DNA from: Helicobacter canis | GTDB taxonomy: Bacteria > Campylobacterota > Campylobacteria > Campylobacterales > Helicobacteraceae | DNA length: 64,000 bases | Direction of reading: 5' to 3' | NCBI RefSeq assembly: GCF_900451095.1 | Contig: NZ_UGHV01000001.1 | Location: forward strand, 1,488,001 to 1,552,000 | In this document: positions 1-8,416 of the stretch, piece after piece | How positions within the stretch are numbered: position 1 is the stretch's first letter | Layout: each line of letters starts with the position of its first letter | Notes under the pieces: generated by a model | The model's database searches: none | What the model saw: only the letters and a program-made list of their open reading frames with translations | Told to the model about the DNA's origin: nothing | Made by a program: the position numbers and the translations under genes

Positions 1-803
1 ATAACGCATTGTTTGTATATCGCTAAATCCCGCTTGTGTAAGCAGCCGCTTAAGCGAAAAGCTATCATACGCCCATTTGTGTCGCTCTCCAATGCTTGTG
101 CGGATAAAGACTTCATCGCGTATGCTACGCGGAGCTAGAAAATAAAGGGATTTAAGATAGAGATTTAATATCTTATTTGTGAGTTTATCAAGGGTGATTT
201 TGGATTTTAGGCTAGGTTTTGTAACAGCGTGGGGAGTTATGAGCCTTTCGCCTACTCGTTGCTCTATAAAATCCGCTTTTATCCTATCTTTGCTTACTGA
301 TACTTTGTGGAAGCACTCTCCCATTTGTCCGCCACTTTGCATACGCACCATTTGATCAAGCATTTCAATCATAAGCCAATCATATTCAAATTCAAGATTT
401 GCAATATCTAAGGTTTGGGCTAGATTCTGTTTGCTCCCCCCCCCCCCCCCGTTAGATTCTGCTTTGTAGAATCTTGTGCGGAATTTGTCAGCTTGTAAAG
501 TGTGGCAAGATAAGCGGAAGCAAGATTCTGTAAATTTGGCACGACAATCCTTATAATGCCATTTGGCTTTAAGATTCTTTTGATTTCTTTAAGGATTTGC
601 AGGGCTTTTTGTGGGGTTAAATGCTCTAAAAAGTGGCTACTATACGCCACATCAAAGCTTTCATCAGCAAAAGGGAGTGTGCGAAGAAGATTCACTTTCT
701 TTACTCTTTTATCTATCGGGCTAAAGTCAATATTGACCCAATCTAGGTGGATTCTACTACCACAGGCAAAGTTTAGGAGTTTTTGATTTGATATATTCAT
801 CAT
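1..803 (-). CDS. Phase-variable class I SAM methyltransferase, out of frame here, 3' end beyond the left edge
   Basis: The first 110 codons (from 803) encode a class I SAM-dependent methyltransferase: glycine motif NFACGS near residue 12, then an acidic strand end and the late motif RILKPNGIIRIVVPN. A G15 tract (436-450) follows and the reading frame stops at 420. In another frame the sequence beyond the tract stays open to base 1 and encodes a plausible C-terminal half ending in the family-like HKWAYDSFSLKRLLTQAGF. Joining the halves needs one more G or two fewer (16 or 13). The two starting ATGs follow AAGGAT. Seen: tract, both halves, frame offset. Inferred: methylation of a surface glycan, because the neighbours are sugar genes. 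Substrate unknown. Confidence 0.8.
436..450 (-). repeat. Poly-G contingency tract, G15 on the minus strand
   Basis: Fifteen C on the plus strand, preceded on the coding strand by AAC. At this length the methyltransferase is split; 13 or 16 G would restore it. Slipped-strand length change would act as an on/off switch. Confidence 0.85.
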
Positions 804-841
804 TTATCCTTATGGGCTTGTTTTATAGACAAATATCGCAA

Positions 842-1692
842 TTATAATGATGTTTGACTTAATTTTTCGCAATCGCTCATAGTCTTTGAGTGAAAACATT
901 TTTTAATAAATGTAAAAAGCCCTCTGTGTGCAAGTCTAATGAGCCATTTAAAATACAAAGGCGAGATATAAGACTGACTAAATAAATGCAATCCCCCATA
1001 GGAACAAAAATGCAGATTATGTGCTTTAGCAATGAGTTCTAGGGATTGATAAGTGTAGAAGCTAATATGCTGCCCGTGAGAAAAACCATAATACCACCAA
1101 GTATTTGTGCCACTAGATTCTGGAATAGGGCAGGGGAGAAGTTCTGTGGAAAAAAGCAAATTAGGGCAAACTCTTAGCATAGAATCTATCTCTTCTCTAG
1201 GGTTTGGCAAATGCTCAAATACTTCAAAGCAGGTCGCCATTGTTGGTGTTGTGTTGCTATCCCATTCAAATCCTCGTGCAAATAAATTTTCACAATATTT
1301 ATCACTCCAATAGCTATCTATCCCAACATCGCGGAGCAAACGCACGAGTAGCCCACTTCCACCACCAAAGTCAAGCAGAATCTTTTCATTCACCCCCCCC
1401 CCCCCGTTAAAATATCACCTTTATCGCCCATACCAAACAAGAGGGCAGCGACACACGAAACAATTTTATATAAATAAAAATTGCGTGCGACTATGCCCGT
1501 ATCAGCAATATTGATAGCACTTTGATAGGCTAAAGGAAGCCAATACACTTCATCGCAACCTAAAAATCCGCAATGCTCACACTTATAGAAAGGCTCATTA
1601 AATTGATGTAGAATTTGTGCATAAAAGGCTACATTACTTTTTGAGCCACAGATTTTGCACGAAACACTTTGTTTGACATTTTGTATTTTCAT
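842..1692 (-). CDS. Phase-variable methyltransferase with N-terminal zinc-binding domain, out of frame here
   Basis: Residues 1-100 (from 1692) carry two paired-cysteine motifs, CKIC and CEHC, typical of the putative zinc-binding domain before some sugar methyltransferases. After a G13 tract the second part (842-1393) starts with NEKILLDFGGGSG, the SAM-binding glycine motif, and continues as a normal methyltransferase. The tract inserts a TGGGG linker just before motif I. With 14 or 11 G the two parts make one protein of about 283 residues; with 13 G the first part stops at 1390. The second part has a GTG that could start alone, but no ribosome site was seen. Likely acts on a nucleotide-linked or polymer sugar; substrate unknown. 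Confidence 0.8.
1393..1405 (-). repeat. Poly-G contingency tract, G13
   Basis: Thirteen C on the plus strand with the coding-strand junction TTAAC-G. It lies between the zinc-binding and SAM-binding halves of the 842-1692 gene; 11 or 14 G would join them. Confidence 0.85.
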
Positions 1693-1707
1693 AGATTCTC
1701 CTTTGTG

Positions 1708-2661
1708 TTAATGACTAAAATCCTTGCAAGTATGCAAGGGCAAATGCTTTATGGCTTTAAGTCTTTCATCTCCTTGCAAAAATGAAAGATTGCCAAATGC
1801 ATCGCGACTTTGCCTTGCGTGATGAGTGGAGCAATACTCTTGCAATGGAGCAGTAGAGAATGGAAGTTTAGATTCTAAGCTTTGGTGAATAAAAAATGCA
1901 TTAGTCCCACTAGAATCTGCACCTACAAATATATATCCTTTGCTTTTGCCAAGCGAGATTAAAGCTTCTATACTTGCACCAAAATATAGTCCGCTGTGAT
2001 GAGCTAAAAATCGATCAAAATCTGCACGATATGGCACACTCACGCAAAGCTCACTTCCAAATACAGCATTATACTCCACCACCACGATAGCAGGATTTAC
2101 GCACTCTATAGCCTCCCAGACAAAATAATCCACCCCATCAATATCAATGCTTAAAATAGCGATATTATCTAGCTTTCTAGAATCTAACCATTGTTTGATT
2201 AGAGTGTTGATATTATCCTTTGTGATAAAAGCACATTGTGCCTCTAAATCGTGCTTCCAATATATACCATCTTGTTTGATAGATTCAATATGTGTCGCAC
2301 TTCCATCCATAATAAATCCCATAAAATTCCGCTTTTTCAAAAGATAGCGAGTGTTGGATTCTGTATAATCTTGCACTCCAAATTCCACAAAAGCACGAGG
2401 ATAAGGCGAGTGTATAGAATCTAGCTCCAGTACTTCAATAAGCAAGTCCAAAATCCCATCTTCGCCATTTTGTGAATACACGCTAAACTCAAAATCTCTA
2501 ATATCTATCCCCCCCCCCATTAATTGCTGTCTATAAAGCTGTTTATGTTGGATTGATAGGAGATTTGCGTGTAGCATAGTTAATTTATCAAGCTTAGAAT
2601 CTAGCCCGTGGGCGAAGTAGATTCTCAACTTTTTGAATATTTTTTTAAGAATTTTTTTCAT
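1708..2661 (-). CDS. FkbM-like methyltransferase-family protein with an in-frame G10 tract
   Basis: 317 residues, intact. After a basic N-terminus, the segment from about residue 60 has the YSQNGEDGIL and FVEFG motifs, and later LSIDIDGVDYFVWEAI, a pattern seen in FkbM-like proteins often found in polysaccharide clusters. A G10 tract (2509-2518) encodes the GGG after Met48 and is in frame, so this gene reads as on. A change of one G would truncate the protein near residue 50; internal restart at the ATG touching the tract is conceivable. The reaction is unknown; O-methylation of a glycan is the usual guess for the family. Spacing to the neighbouring genes is 15-20 bases, so they are probably co-transcribed. 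Confidence 0.7.
   Translation of the reverse strand: MKKILKKIFKKLRIYFAHGLDSKLDKLTMLHANLLSIQHKQLYRQQLMGGGIDIRDFEFSVYSQNGEDGILDLLIEVLELDSIHSPYPRAFVEFGVQDYTESNTRYLLKKRNFMGFIMDGSATHIESIKQDGIYWKHDLEAQCAFITKDNINTLIKQWLDSRKLDNIAILSIDIDGVDYFVWEAIECVNPAIVVVEYNAVFGSELCVSVPYRADFDRFLAHHSGLYFGASIEALISLGKSKGYIFVGADSSGTNAFFIHQSLESKLPFSTAPLQEYCSTHHARQSRDAFGNLSFLQGDERLKAIKHLPLHTCKDFSH
2509..2518 (-). repeat. Poly-G tract, G10, currently in frame
   Basis: Ten C on the plus strand directly after an internal ATG of the FkbM-like gene. It is shorter than the other tracts of the cluster and is the only one whose gene is whole. Confidence 0.75.
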
Positions 2662-2678
2662 TGCTGCTCCTTTTTTGG

Positions 2679-3406
2679 TTAGTAGGCTAGGACCTTTATT
2701 TCATAGCTGAAAATTTGCGGACTTGGTGCGTGGAAAGCACTATTTGTTATGCGATTCCAAAAGGCAAAGTTAAGTTTGTAGAGGTGTAAAAAGAACTTGC
2801 GAATAATTCTTTTTACACCTTTTGTCCCTGCAAGTGCATCTTGATCTATAATGTCTATGTGAGTAAAACCTGCCATTTTTAGGACATAAATCAAGCTTCC
2901 AGCTGTAAAAAGTGTGTTATGAGTAAAATCTTCATACGCCCAATAGCAGCCTGTGTGGCTTTGGGCATTTGGCACTGCTATAAACATTTTTCCACCTTCT
3001 TTCAAAATATTATTCTTAAAATGAGAGAGAATCTCCACTACTTGCTCTTTTGGTAGATGCTCCAAAACATGTGTTGTGATAACTAGGTCAAATTTGTCTT
3101 GGGGGCTAAAGTTTAGGATATTTTCACACACTATGGCTTCTATCCCTACGCTTTGCACATAGGCAATGGCTTTGGGATTTATATCAATGCCAAGCAGTTT
3201 ATACTCGCCCCCCCCCCCCCGTTAGAATCCGCAAAATTACAATAACACTTTTTAATCGCTAAAAGATTTTGTCCAAAGCCACAGCCAAAGTCTAGGATTC
3301 TAGCGTGTTTAGGCAGCTGGCAAATCACTTCCTCAAAATACGCTGGCAACTTTGCTTCCTTGTAGGTCTCTGGACTCACACCCCTTGCTTCAAAATATTC
3401 ACTCAT
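2679..3406 (-). CDS. Phase-variable class I SAM methyltransferase, out of frame here
   Basis: The start at 3406 overlaps the stop of the upstream glycosyltransferase as ATGA, with AAGGAG in front, so translation is probably coupled. Residues 1-60 include ARILDFGCGFGQNLLAIKK (motif I). A G13 tract (3208-3220) then shifts the frame to a stop at 3179. In the other frame the sequence continues EYKLLGIDINPKAIAYVQ and THVLEHLPKEQV, the expected rest of a methyltransferase, ending at 2679. With 14 or 11 G the product is about 242 residues. A GTG at 3158 could start the second part, but without the SAM-binding part it should not be active. The role in glycan modification is inferred from context. Confidence 0.8.
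2782..2820. repeat. Perfect 14-bp inverted repeat inside the methyltransferase gene
   Basis: Arms AGGTGTAAAAAGAA and its complement are separated by 11 bases. It is wholly coding, so it may be chance, but it is one of several perfect inverted repeats in this cluster. Confidence 0.6.
3208..3220 (-). repeat. Poly-G contingency tract, G13
   Basis: Thirteen C on the plus strand with the coding-strand junction CTAAC-G. It splits the 2679-3406 methyltransferase; 11 or 14 G would restore it. Confidence 0.85.
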
Positions 3407-4584
3407 TTTTGCTCCTTTGTGTAGATTTGCTCTATGACATCAATAACCTGCTTAGGCTGTATGTCGTTAATATCAAGTGTGCTTTTGTAGGCAAAGACAT
3501 TGCTTAGCTCCTTGTATCTGGCGTAATTTGCCGTGATAAAGGGGTGCAACACAGGGTAGTATTTATCCCTTATCTCTTTAGGATAGGGGATAAATCTACC
3601 CAAATGGTTGCCGTTAGACACGACGATAATTATCGTCGTGTCTAACAAGGCACATAAATGCACCGCGCTTGTTTCATTCGAAACAAGCAGGTTGCCGTTA
3701 TACACGAGAAATGCCAAATCCACCAAAGTAGTTTCCCCCGCTAAATTACATAGAGATTGCCCACACTCTTTTGCTATGGGTTGTAAAATTTGAGTGAGTT
3801 TTGCTCCAGATTCCCTATCCGCACTCCCTCCGCATATAAGGATATTGTGCTTGTGGTTTTGCATAAGATATGCCCCAACTTCTGCAAAATGCTCTATGCT
3901 CCATTGGCGATATTTTGCACTTGCCCCTATGAATAACACGCCATAAGGCTTTTTGGTGGGTATTGCTCGTGTGGGTGGGCAGTGGAGATGAAGCTTTGGA
4001 GAAGTCTCAAGGGGCTTTTGTAGCAAGTGCTCAAAAAACTCTTTATTACGATAAAACTCAAATATAATATCCTTGGTGCTTGGTGTTAGGGTTGTGTAGA
4101 TTCTATCGTGGCGTGTTTTTTTGCGTGGAGAGAGATTGACATCATCACCTTGTGGAGCGATTTTGCTTAGGGCATTGATATGTGAAGCAAGGGTGGCATT
4201 GAGCTCATCGCGAGAATGCACGGGGTTAATGAGTAGCTCATAGCCTATTTGCTTGATGTGGCGTAGGATTTTAATTTTCTTATAAATATGTTTTGTTTGA
4301 AAATGTGCCGTGTTAATCCAAATGCAATTATCACAATATGATGAGTCAAAATACTCATACAAGGGCTTCCACGCACTATTGCCAATAAGTGTGATGTGGT
4401 GATTAGAGTAGGCTTTTCGCACTTCACTTAAAAAGGCACGAAAAAGCAGATAATCTCCTATGGCATCAGTGCGGAGGATAACAATGCTTTTTTGCCTATG
4501 AATCTTGGGCTTTGTGTAGGCAAGAATATTGATACAAAGCTCCACAATAGGCTCTAAAATCTCGCGTAGGATAGGCTTTAGCAT
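3403..4584 (-). CDS. Glycosyltransferase family 9 (heptosyltransferase-like)
   Basis: 393 residues, intact. Family 9 features: IVILRTDAIGDYLLFRAFL near residue 35 and, in the C-terminal half, GVLFIGASAKYRQW, ILICGGSADRE and LLVSNETSAVHLCALLDT. Such enzymes move heptose or a related sugar onto lipopolysaccharide core at the inner face of the inner membrane. The acceptor cannot be read from the sequence. The start ATG at 4584 overlaps, as TAATG, the stop that the upstream glycosyltransferase fusion would use in its on frame; the stop overlaps the next methyltransferase start as ATGA. Two perfect palindromic stretches lie in its 3' third (3613-3646 and 3667-3688). Confidence 0.85.
   Translation of the reverse strand: MLKPILREILEPIVELCINILAYTKPKIHRQKSIVILRTDAIGDYLLFRAFLSEVRKAYSNHHITLIGNSAWKPLYEYFDSSYCDNCIWINTAHFQTKHIYKKIKILRHIKQIGYELLINPVHSRDELNATLASHINALSKIAPQGDDVNLSPRKKTRHDRIYTTLTPSTKDIIFEFYRNKEFFEHLLQKPLETSPKLHLHCPPTRAIPTKKPYGVLFIGASAKYRQWSIEHFAEVGAYLMQNHKHNILICGGSADRESGAKLTQILQPIAKECGQSLCNLAGETTLVDLAFLVYNGNLLVSNETSAVHLCALLDTTIIIVVSNGNHLGRFIPYPKEIRDKYYPVLHPFITANYARYKELSNVFAYKSTLDINDIQPKQVIDVIEQIYTKEQK
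3613..3646. repeat. Perfect 34-bp palindrome inside the GT9 gene
   Basis: Two 17-base halves, GTTAGACACGACGATAA and its exact complement, meet without a spacer. It encodes the DTTIIIVVSN stretch next to the conserved C-terminal motif. Confidence 0.9.
3667..3688. repeat. 9-bp hairpin next to the palindrome
   Basis: GCTTGTTTC and its complement flank the 4-base loop ATTC. It codes for part of the SNETSAVH motif and lies 20 bases from the 34-bp palindrome. Confidence 0.7.
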
Positions 4585-4717
4585 TATGCTACAAACCTTG
4601 CGTGAGTTGTGTCAAAAGTGCTAGCGATATGAGTGGAAGTGGGGATAGGAGCGAAAAATACAGGATAATCTAAGAAACTTGTGGAATCTGGAAAATATGA
4701 GAATTGTAAAAAAAGAC

Positions 4718-5349
4718 TTAAGAATCTATGATTGCTCCCCCCCCCCCCGTTAAAAATACATAAGTATTGATATAGGTATGTGCTATTTTTGCAGATTCAA
4801 ATCTCAAAGAAGAGACTCTAGCATTGTGGGCAAGTGTGGCATAGGCTTTTGCATCTTGGCTTAAAATCCACTCTATACCCTCTCCTAGTGTGTTAGAGTC
4901 ATTTGCAAGCGGTGCTAGGTAGCCATTATGCTTGTGGGTAATCATATCACCATTGCCGCCGATGTCAAATGCCACGACAGGTGTGCCACAGGCTAAGGAT
5001 TCCATAATGACATTGCTTAGATTTTCTGCCAAGCTTGGAGCGACAAATATATCACAAGCATTAAAGGCAAAGGATAGAGCGTAGTCATCGTGGAGAAAGC
5101 CTAGTGTGTGGGATTTAATCCCTTGAATCTGTGGGGCTTCTCCGCCAAAGACAAGTAGCTCACATTGTGATTTAAGGTTAGAAGGGAGATTTTCTAGGGC
5201 AATTTTTAACTCGTTAAAGCCCTTTCTTCCCACACTAGCCCCACCAATCGCACCAAAGCCGATGTAGTAAGTAGGCTGTGCAAAAATATGGGGGAATAGC
5301 GTATGTAAAGTATGCTTGGCAATAGAAATAAGCCAAGTTTTATCTACTG
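4718..5349 (-). CDS. Second glycosyltransferase C-terminal domain, joined to the upstream GT4 by a poly-G switch
   Basis: This frame is open from the G15 tract (5350-5364) to 4718 and encodes only the C-terminal half of a GT-B glycosyltransferase (family 4): WLISIAKHT, IGFGAIGGASVGRKGFNEL, CDIFVAPSLAENLSNVIMESLACGTPVVAFD. It closely resembles the C-terminal half of the gene before it and has no N-terminal domain or own ribosome site. With 16 or 13 G it would be fused to the upstream enzyme. It ends at its own G12 tract (4737-4748); in the alternative frame a 50-residue tail runs to a TAA at 4584-4586 that overlaps the GT9 start. Both tracts on would give about 679 residues. It looks like a tandem duplication that lost its N-terminal half. 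Confidence 0.7.
4737..4748 (-). repeat. Poly-G contingency tract, G12
   Basis: Twelve C on the plus strand, coding-strand junction TTAAC-G. At 12 G the frame ends at 4718; at 13 or 10 G it runs on to the TAA overlapping the GT9 start. Confidence 0.8.
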
Positions 5350-6621
5350 CCCCCCCCCCCCCCCAGCTAATTGTGCGTAAGTGTCAATATAAGCGTGGGC
5401 GACTTTTGAAGATTCAAAAGCTTTTATCGCAGAAGAGCGAGCATTGTGAGCGAGAGCTTCATACTTAGCTGTTTCAAGGCTTAAAATCCACTCTATACCT
5501 CTTGCTAAATCGTTTGTGTCATAGCATTTGGCAAGATAGCCATTGTGTTTATGAGTGATAATGTCTTTTAGCCCACTTGTATCAAATGCCACAACAGGTG
5601 TGCCACAGGCTAGGGCTTCAAGGGCGGTTTGCCCAAAGGATTCTAAATGGCTTGGCATAATAAACACATCACTTGCGCTATACAACAAAGCCAAAGCAAT
5701 ATCATCGTGCAGTGTGCCTACATAATGTGTGGGTATATCTTGTAGATTTTGCCCTTCACTAGAGCCAAAGACGAGCAATTCACACTTATCTTTAAGATTT
5801 TTCGGGAGACAATCTAGCGCGGCTTTTAGCTCATTAAAGCCTTTGCGTGGCGTTGAAGTCGCACCAATGGCACCAAAGCTTATGATTTTTTTAGGCGTGT
5901 GGATATGCAGCATTTCTCGTGCTAGGGATTTTTGTATGGGGCGATAAATGCGTGTGTCAATGGGATTTGGCAGATTGATAATAGGCTTAGAGCTTAATAG
6001 GCTAGAGTCTTTGGCACTTTGTGCTATCCAGCGAGATAAGCCATTGATGGTAAGATTTTTTAGCTTGGCATAGGTCTTTGCTTTACGCTTAAATGTCCAA
6101 AAGCTTATGTCAAACGGATAGGTAGATTTAAGCAAGGGGCAGCTTTTACAACGAGTGCCAACCCCTACACAGGCGGCTGCCACTACGTGGCAGCCGCCTG
6201 TGTAGGGGTTGGCATCGTGTAAGCTCCATAGTATAGGGGCTTGTATGGATTGTAAGTCTTTGATACTAAAAAAGCCATTTTCCACCCAGTGTAAATGCAC
6301 GATGTCTGGTTTTAGGGCTTTTATCGTTGAGATAAGCAGATGATTGCTTGGGGTAAAAATGGGGAGATTAGGGGAGAATATGTCTTTTACTCGTTTTGGG
6401 TAAGCCATAAGCGGAAGCTGGGATAGAAAAGGGCGGATTTTAGCGACAAGCTTTTGAGGCTTTGTTTGAGCAAGCTGTTTGACCTGCGGCGTGTCGCCTG
6501 TTTTAGTCTGCGTGAGAACAATAGAATCCACCCCTGCTTCTAGCAGGGCTTTATGTAGCCTTATGCAAGCTCTACCAGCTCCGCCATTATCTAGACTAGT
6601 GATATGCACAACTCTCATCAA
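5344..6621 (-). CDS. Glycosyltransferase family 4 (GT-B)
   Basis: 425 residues. The N-terminal domain starts MRVVHITSLDNGGAGRACIRLHKAL and has the WSLHDANPYTGGCH and CKSCP cysteine motif of one GT4 subgroup. The C-terminal domain has ISFGAIGATSTPRKGFNEL and VFIMPSHLESFGQTALEALACGTPVVAF, with the E-x7-E element that binds the sugar nucleotide. It is a complete enzyme as it stands. The last residues (AGGGGGQ) come from a G15 tract; at 16 or 13 G it would read into the partial second copy downstream. A perfect 28-bp inverted repeat lies over the GGCH...CKSCP part. Donor and acceptor sugars are unknown. Confidence 0.85.
   Translation of the reverse strand: MMRVVHITSLDNGGAGRACIRLHKALLEAGVDSIVLTQTKTGDTPQVKQLAQTKPQKLVAKIRPFLSQLPLMAYPKRVKDIFSPNLPIFTPSNHLLISTIKALKPDIVHLHWVENGFFSIKDLQSIQAPILWSLHDANPYTGGCHVVAAACVGVGTRCKSCPLLKSTYPFDISFWTFKRKAKTYAKLKNLTINGLSRWIAQSAKDSSLLSSKPIINLPNPIDTRIYRPIQKSLAREMLHIHTPKKIISFGAIGATSTPRKGFNELKAALDCLPKNLKDKCELLVFGSSEGQNLQDIPTHYVGTLHDDIALALLYSASDVFIMPSHLESFGQTALEALACGTPVVAFDTSGLKDIITHKHNGYLAKCYDTNDLARGIEWILSLETAKYEALAHNARSSAIKAFESSKVAHAYIDTYAQLAGGGGGQ
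5350..5364 (-). repeat. Poly-G contingency tract, G15
   Basis: Fifteen C on the plus strand, at the very end of the complete GT4 gene. It decides whether the enzyme ends at 5344 or is fused to a second C-terminal domain. Confidence 0.85.
6156..6214. repeat. Perfect 28-bp inverted repeat with 3-base loop inside the GT4 gene
   Basis: Arms 6156-6183 and 6187-6214 are exact complements around TAC. The whole 59 bases are coding and GC-rich, so the transcript could form a very stable hairpin. Confidence 0.95.
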
Positions 6622-6679
6622 AAAGCCCTATGGATTAGTTTAGGCGCGTATTGTAGCGTATTTGTATGTCTGTGCAAGT

Positions 6680-6973
6680 CTAGCCCTTTTGCTGCTCTTT
6701 AAGCCAGTCAAAGAGGGCTTGACTGTATCCAAAGCCCCCGGATAGGTGGCTAGCAAGCGTGTCTTTATACATTCCTTGGTAGATGTCGCTGCCGGGCTGC
6801 TTAGGGTAGAGTGGATTTTTAAGATTGAGCGAAGTATCGAGCATAAACTTTAGCAAAATCGCTTCAAAGGCATCGGTCTGCTCTTTTAGCTTTGCATCAT
6901 CGCTAGTTTTGCTAATGCTTGGGGTTTTGCTTGCTTGGTAGGCTGCTAGGGTGCTGCTTGTGTCGATTTTCAT
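6680..6973 (-). CDS. flgJ: Rod-binding protein, FlgJ N-terminal domain type
   Basis: 97 residues. The part KLKEQTDAFEAILLKFMLDTSLNLKNPL matches the short FlgJ rod-binding domain, which caps and helps assemble the flagellar rod in the periplasm; the muramidase domain of enterobacterial FlgJ is absent, as is usual in Campylobacterota. The start has AAAGGAG in front. It follows flgI on the same strand, as the HP0245-HP0246 pair of H. pylori does, although about 220 bases with an imperfect hairpin separate them. Confidence 0.8.
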   Translation of the reverse strand: MKIDTSSTLAAYQASKTPSISKTSDDAKLKEQTDAFEAILLKFMLDTSLNLKNPLYPKQPGSDIYQGMYKDTLASHLSGGFGYSQALFDWLKEQQKG

Positions 6974-7047
6974 TGTTGCTCCTTTAATGTGTTAAAAAGT
7001 GGATTCTAGTCTTATGGATTCGGTCTTGGGTAGGCAATGTGATTGAT

Positions 7048-7105
7048 TGCACGATTTTAGGGCAGCCGCAGACCTCTAGTCTAGCTCTACCCTAAAATTC
7101 GTGCA
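7048..7105. other. Imperfect hairpin between flgI and the rod-binding gene
   Basis: TGCACGATTTTAGGG (7048-7062) pairs with CCCTAAAATTCGTGCA (7090-7105) with one bulged base. It could be a processing site or attenuator in the flgI-flgJ transcript; it has no U tract. Confidence 0.55.
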
Positions 7106-7193
7106 AAACAACCACAGCCCCACCACAATTCCTAGAATCCTAGAAGAAAAGGGGCTAAGTGTGAAATCCACACAGCCCTAGAATCCACCTTTC

Positions 7194-8249
7194 TCATAGA
7201 ACCTCTATCGGCGCGGCGATCGCACCACTTTGGCGCATAGCCTCTAGGATAGAGATCATACTCTTTGGGCTTGCGCCCATTTTTTGCAAGGCTTTGACGA
7301 CATTAGATATAGTCGTGTTGGGCTCGCTCGCACTGATTGTCGTGCTATTGGGATCAAAGCTTGTCGTAGAATCCAGCTTTTGCGCGCCTTTTTCATCAAG
7401 CAAGGGTTCATTGGTGATTTTTAGCGTTATATCACCGCTTGTAACCACCACAGGACGCACAGGTATGTCGATCCCTGCGACAATCGTGCCGGACTTTTCA
7501 TCGATGATGATTTTGCTACCCATTGTGTAATCAATCTGCACTTCTTGGAGTAGGGCTAGGAACTCCACAGGGGTTAGATTTTCTGGGCGATTTAGCTTGA
7601 TCGTGCGAGAGTCTATGGCTATGGCACTTTGCTCGCCAAAGGTGCTATTTAGCACTTGCTGGATTTTGATAGCATTTTGGAAGTTTGAAGTCTTTAGGCT
7701 TAGGGTTAGATCTTGCTGATTGCTTAGATTATAAGCGACTTCGCGCTCTACAACGGCACCTTGAGCGATCGTGGCATTTAGGAGATTGCTCGAGCTGCCT
7801 GTGCTCACCGCGCCTTGCGCTATGGCATAGATATTGCCATCTACTGCGGTCAGTGGAGTCATCACTAAAATTCCGGATTCTAGGGATTTGGCATCGCCTA
7901 TGGAAGAAATTTGTATATCAAGCTTATCACCCTGTCTAGCAAACGCCGGGAGATTTGCGGTAACGACCACCGCAGCGACATTTTTGGACTTTATGCTCTC
8001 TGGGCTTACCTTGACATTCACGCCTTCAAGCATATTGGCGATGGATTGCATAGTAAATTTTGAGCTAGTTTTATCGCCCGTGCCATTAAGCCCGATAACT
8101 AGTCCATAGCCGATTAGCTGATTGCTTCTCACACCTACGATATTGGCTATATCGCCGATTTTTTCCGCATAGGCTTGCGTGCTAAAAAGCAGCAAAAATA
8201 TCGCTGTCATTATGTAGCGGTGGCATTGCTTGTGCATTCTTGCAGTCAT
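7194..8249 (-). CDS. flgI: Flagellar P-ring protein FlgI
   Basis: 351 residues, usual length for FlgI. Residues 1-28 are a Sec signal peptide (hydrophobic TAIFLLLFSTQAYA ending the leader). The mature start KIGDIANIVGVRSNQLIGYGLVIGLNGTGDKT is the signature of the family. It forms the bushing around the rod in the peptidoglycan. The start at 8249 has a good AAGGAGAG site; Met14 is a second possibility. A perfect -24-like TGGCAC stands upstream, but no -12 element fits. Confidence 0.95.
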   Translation of the reverse strand: MTARMHKQCHRYIMTAIFLLLFSTQAYAEKIGDIANIVGVRSNQLIGYGLVIGLNGTGDKTSSKFTMQSIANMLEGVNVKVSPESIKSKNVAAVVVTANLPAFARQGDKLDIQISSIGDAKSLESGILVMTPLTAVDGNIYAIAQGAVSTGSSSNLLNATIAQGAVVEREVAYNLSNQQDLTLSLKTSNFQNAIKIQQVLNSTFGEQSAIAIDSRTIKLNRPENLTPVEFLALLQEVQIDYTMGSKIIIDEKSGTIVAGIDIPVRPVVVTSGDITLKITNEPLLDEKGAQKLDSTTSFDPNSTTISASEPNTTISNVVKALQKMGASPKSMISILEAMRQSGAIAAPIEVL

Positions 8250-8352
8250 TATCTCTCCTTAGGATAAGCCATATTTGATGGGTATCGCTAGGATTCTAAG
8301 CAAAAAGGATTCCATAAATATTGTGCCAAAATAGCTTTGACTTATGTATATT

Positions 8353-8358
8353 TATAGT
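8353..8358 (+). promoter_or_regulatory. Probable -10 box of the cytochrome c gene
   Basis: TATAGT within an AT-rich stretch, with TTGACT 14 bases upstream; about 58 bases before the start codon. Confidence 0.5.
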
Positions 8359-8416
8359 ATTTATTTATTTTTTCGTTGTAGAATCTAGGCTCACATTCAC
8401 ACTAAAGGAGAAGTCT

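Noticed and set aside
4245..4427. Small gene on the minus strand within GT9
   Set aside because: Out-of-frame shadow of an intact glycosyltransferase.
436..5364. Pseudogene decay of the glycan cluster
   Set aside because: All breaks are at long G tracts and the frames are open on both sides, which fits phase variation better than decay. Assembly error in tract length is still possible.
8300..8330. Sigma-54 promoter before flgI
   Set aside because: A perfect TGGCAC is present on the minus strand, but the -12 position reads TTATG, not TTGC.
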